From Siphonodentalium dalli (lineage: Eukaryota; Mollusca; Scaphopoda; Gadilida; Siphonodentaliidae): a stretch of 64,000 bases of DNA. The translations under genes and the position numbers were made by a program. Position 1 is the first letter of the stretch, and each line of letters begins with the position of its first letter. Shown piece by piece: positions 62,438 to 64,000 of the stretch. The stretch is from the NCBI GenBank assembly GCA_032622095.1, contig CP136063.1, positions 275,211,426 to 275,275,425 on the forward strand, in the 5' to 3' direction. Below the pieces are notes generated by a model. The model was given only the letters and a program-made list of their open reading frames with translations, was not told the DNA's origin and ran no database searches.

Positions 62438-64000
62438 AATCAACTAATATTGCCACCAATTTTACCATTTCAGAGACCACAACGTTTGAACTGTTTGAAC
62501 TATATACAATTTTGTAACTGTGTTTTTCTGATGTATACAGTTTGATGTTAGACTATGTTGATTATGTTTATTGTCAATATTTTACAACACAGAATATATG
62601 GATAATGTTGTGGGTTGTTGTTCTGATGTATTCTTAGCTATATTTTGCACATCTGCTTTTCCTCAGAGGTGGTTCAACTCATTAAACTGGCATTTATATA
62701 TAGGAAAATGAAAGCCCACCACAAAGTTACAAAAATCCTGAAATTTTCGAAATGTTACAGAAATTCTAAATTCAGGAAAAATCCTGAAAACTACAACCAC
62801 GAACATGTGTGCAGATGTCCACTATATTATTAGCTTATTTCAACACAGATGGACTTTTATTGACAGCATAGTGTCTTTTCTGATGTGTCGTGTTTTGTTT
62901 TGGTCGCCATGTGATCTAACCTCTGACGTATCTGTCAGCTGCCAGTCATCATATCAATCTGATTGGACAGCAGATACCCGGATATGTGACGTAATATTTT
63001 GACTTTTAATGGCATTTTCGTCAGGTAGGTTATTGTATATACCCACTTCTGTAATTAAACTTTTTTTCTTAACCAAACATGACTTCACGTTTGATGTCAC
63101 CAGTCGCTATACATTTAATTGGTTTAATTGGTGTTACAATGGCGACTTCACTTATAAATCAATCATGGACACGCGATGGAGTTGATGATATCAGCTCGAG
63201 ATTGCGACCGTCCATGCGTCATGCCCGTGGGGTGGGGAGTTCAAAGGGCGGAAACAACTGTTTGCGTTACATAAGTTTATGATTATGAATTTAGAGGCAC
63301 TCGAATTAACTATTCTCGCCTCATACTTAGCTTGGAAACGGCCACTATAACCGAGCTATCAATAAACTTATTTGGAAGGAATAGCTGGAATGGAATTCAA
63401 AGACATTTATAAGAATCATGGCCGGCCATTTTGTTTCATTTCTTTTGTTATTATTTAAAAAAAATCAGAAACAATGCAATAAGAAATGAAAGTATCAAGG
63501 ACACTGTAGCTCAACTTTGGGGGGGGGGTGTGTTAATAATTTTATGCTGGGCAAAATTTTTAAAGTTTTACCTTTTTCCTTAAATTACAAATTCTTAGGT
63601 ATCTTTGATTTTAATTACCCTCTTTCGATCTGTACGTTCTTAATTACTTTTCAAAATATTTCCAGCCGCTCCGTGACTTTGCTCTCCGACTCAAAATTTT
63701 ATTCCAAGAACACGAGGAACACAGTGTCTGCATGTGATTGGGACCCTGACCCTAATATATCCCCTTTCTTTCATATACTTTGCAGACACTCTCCTCTTGT
63801 TCTTGACATCCATTACATTTTTGCTCCGCCAATATTATGTGGGTAAAATGACGAATATGTTTGAGGCGTTTTTCTTTCTTACTAAAACCTATGTTGAGTA
63901 ACAAATAGGCCATTTATGGTCTACCTGCCAGTGCTTCACTTTGACTTGTTTTCTGTCATTCTGGTGTGCTAGGTTTGGTGTTGCTTACCCTGGAACTCGT
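62438..64000. other. Unassigned sequence to window end
   Basis: No exon with convincing splice sites, RNA gene or transposon end was recognised. Short frames at 63079-63282 and 63517-63846 show no family resemblance. Confidence 0.4.

Noticed and set aside
63079-63282. Possible first exon of another gene near the window end
   Set aside because: There is an ATG-started frame of 67 codons, but no convincing donor site, no family match and a normal stop codon.

Overview
The window is AT-rich nuclear DNA from an invertebrate animal. It has one confidently recognisable protein-coding gene, split by introns, inside a dense field of non-autonomous DNA transposons, foldback palindromes and tandem repeats. 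There are no operons, bacterial promoters or closely packed genes. The gene is an AP-2 (TFAP2) transcription factor, so the source is a metazoan. A SINE/LINE-like repeat near 48.1-48.4 kb (a 'ggggccataactct' core ending in ggacggac) resembles repeats I associate with mollusc genomes, so a mollusc or other lophotrochozoan is my best guess, not a demonstrated fact.

TFAP2 lies on the minus strand between about 34.3 and 15.4 kb. Seven coding exons (33992-33846, 32634-32161, 25545-25491, 21375-21174, 17175-17057, 16753-16612, 15879-15606) have GT/AG boundaries. Their phases join into one 470-residue frame without an internal stop. A CCAAT box and a GC box lie about 350-430 bp upstream of the start codon, and an AATAAA signal lies 160 bp past the stop. 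The introns carry several small transposons.

Region by region: 0.6-3.2 kb has a palindrome, a TTAA-flanked transposon and faint coding remnants of unknown origin. 3.2-8.3 kb is one large inverted-repeat element, with arms of about 1.4-1.6 kb around a minisatellite; both arms carry a decayed copy of the same gene fragment. 9.2-14.6 kb has palindromes, a (TA)n tract and a 2.5 kb TTAA-flanked element that has swollen with a 32-bp satellite and a 738-bp duplication. 15.4-34.4 kb is TFAP2. 35.6-64 kb has no recognised gene but more than twenty transposon or repeat insertions, some nested.

The most interesting structure is a roughly 67-bp hairpin (arms CCAATGCATTCTC...GAGAATGCATTGG). It recurs about twenty times, usually as an inverted pair around an A/T-rich spacer, inside element families with quite different ends: TTAA-CCCTTTACCCAACA, TTAA-CCCTTTCATGACGG, TTAA-CCCTTTCAGTGCC and TA-TGTGACCCGCC. 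One internal module shared by several terminal types suggests either a mobile hairpin that inserts into other transposons or repeated end replacement.
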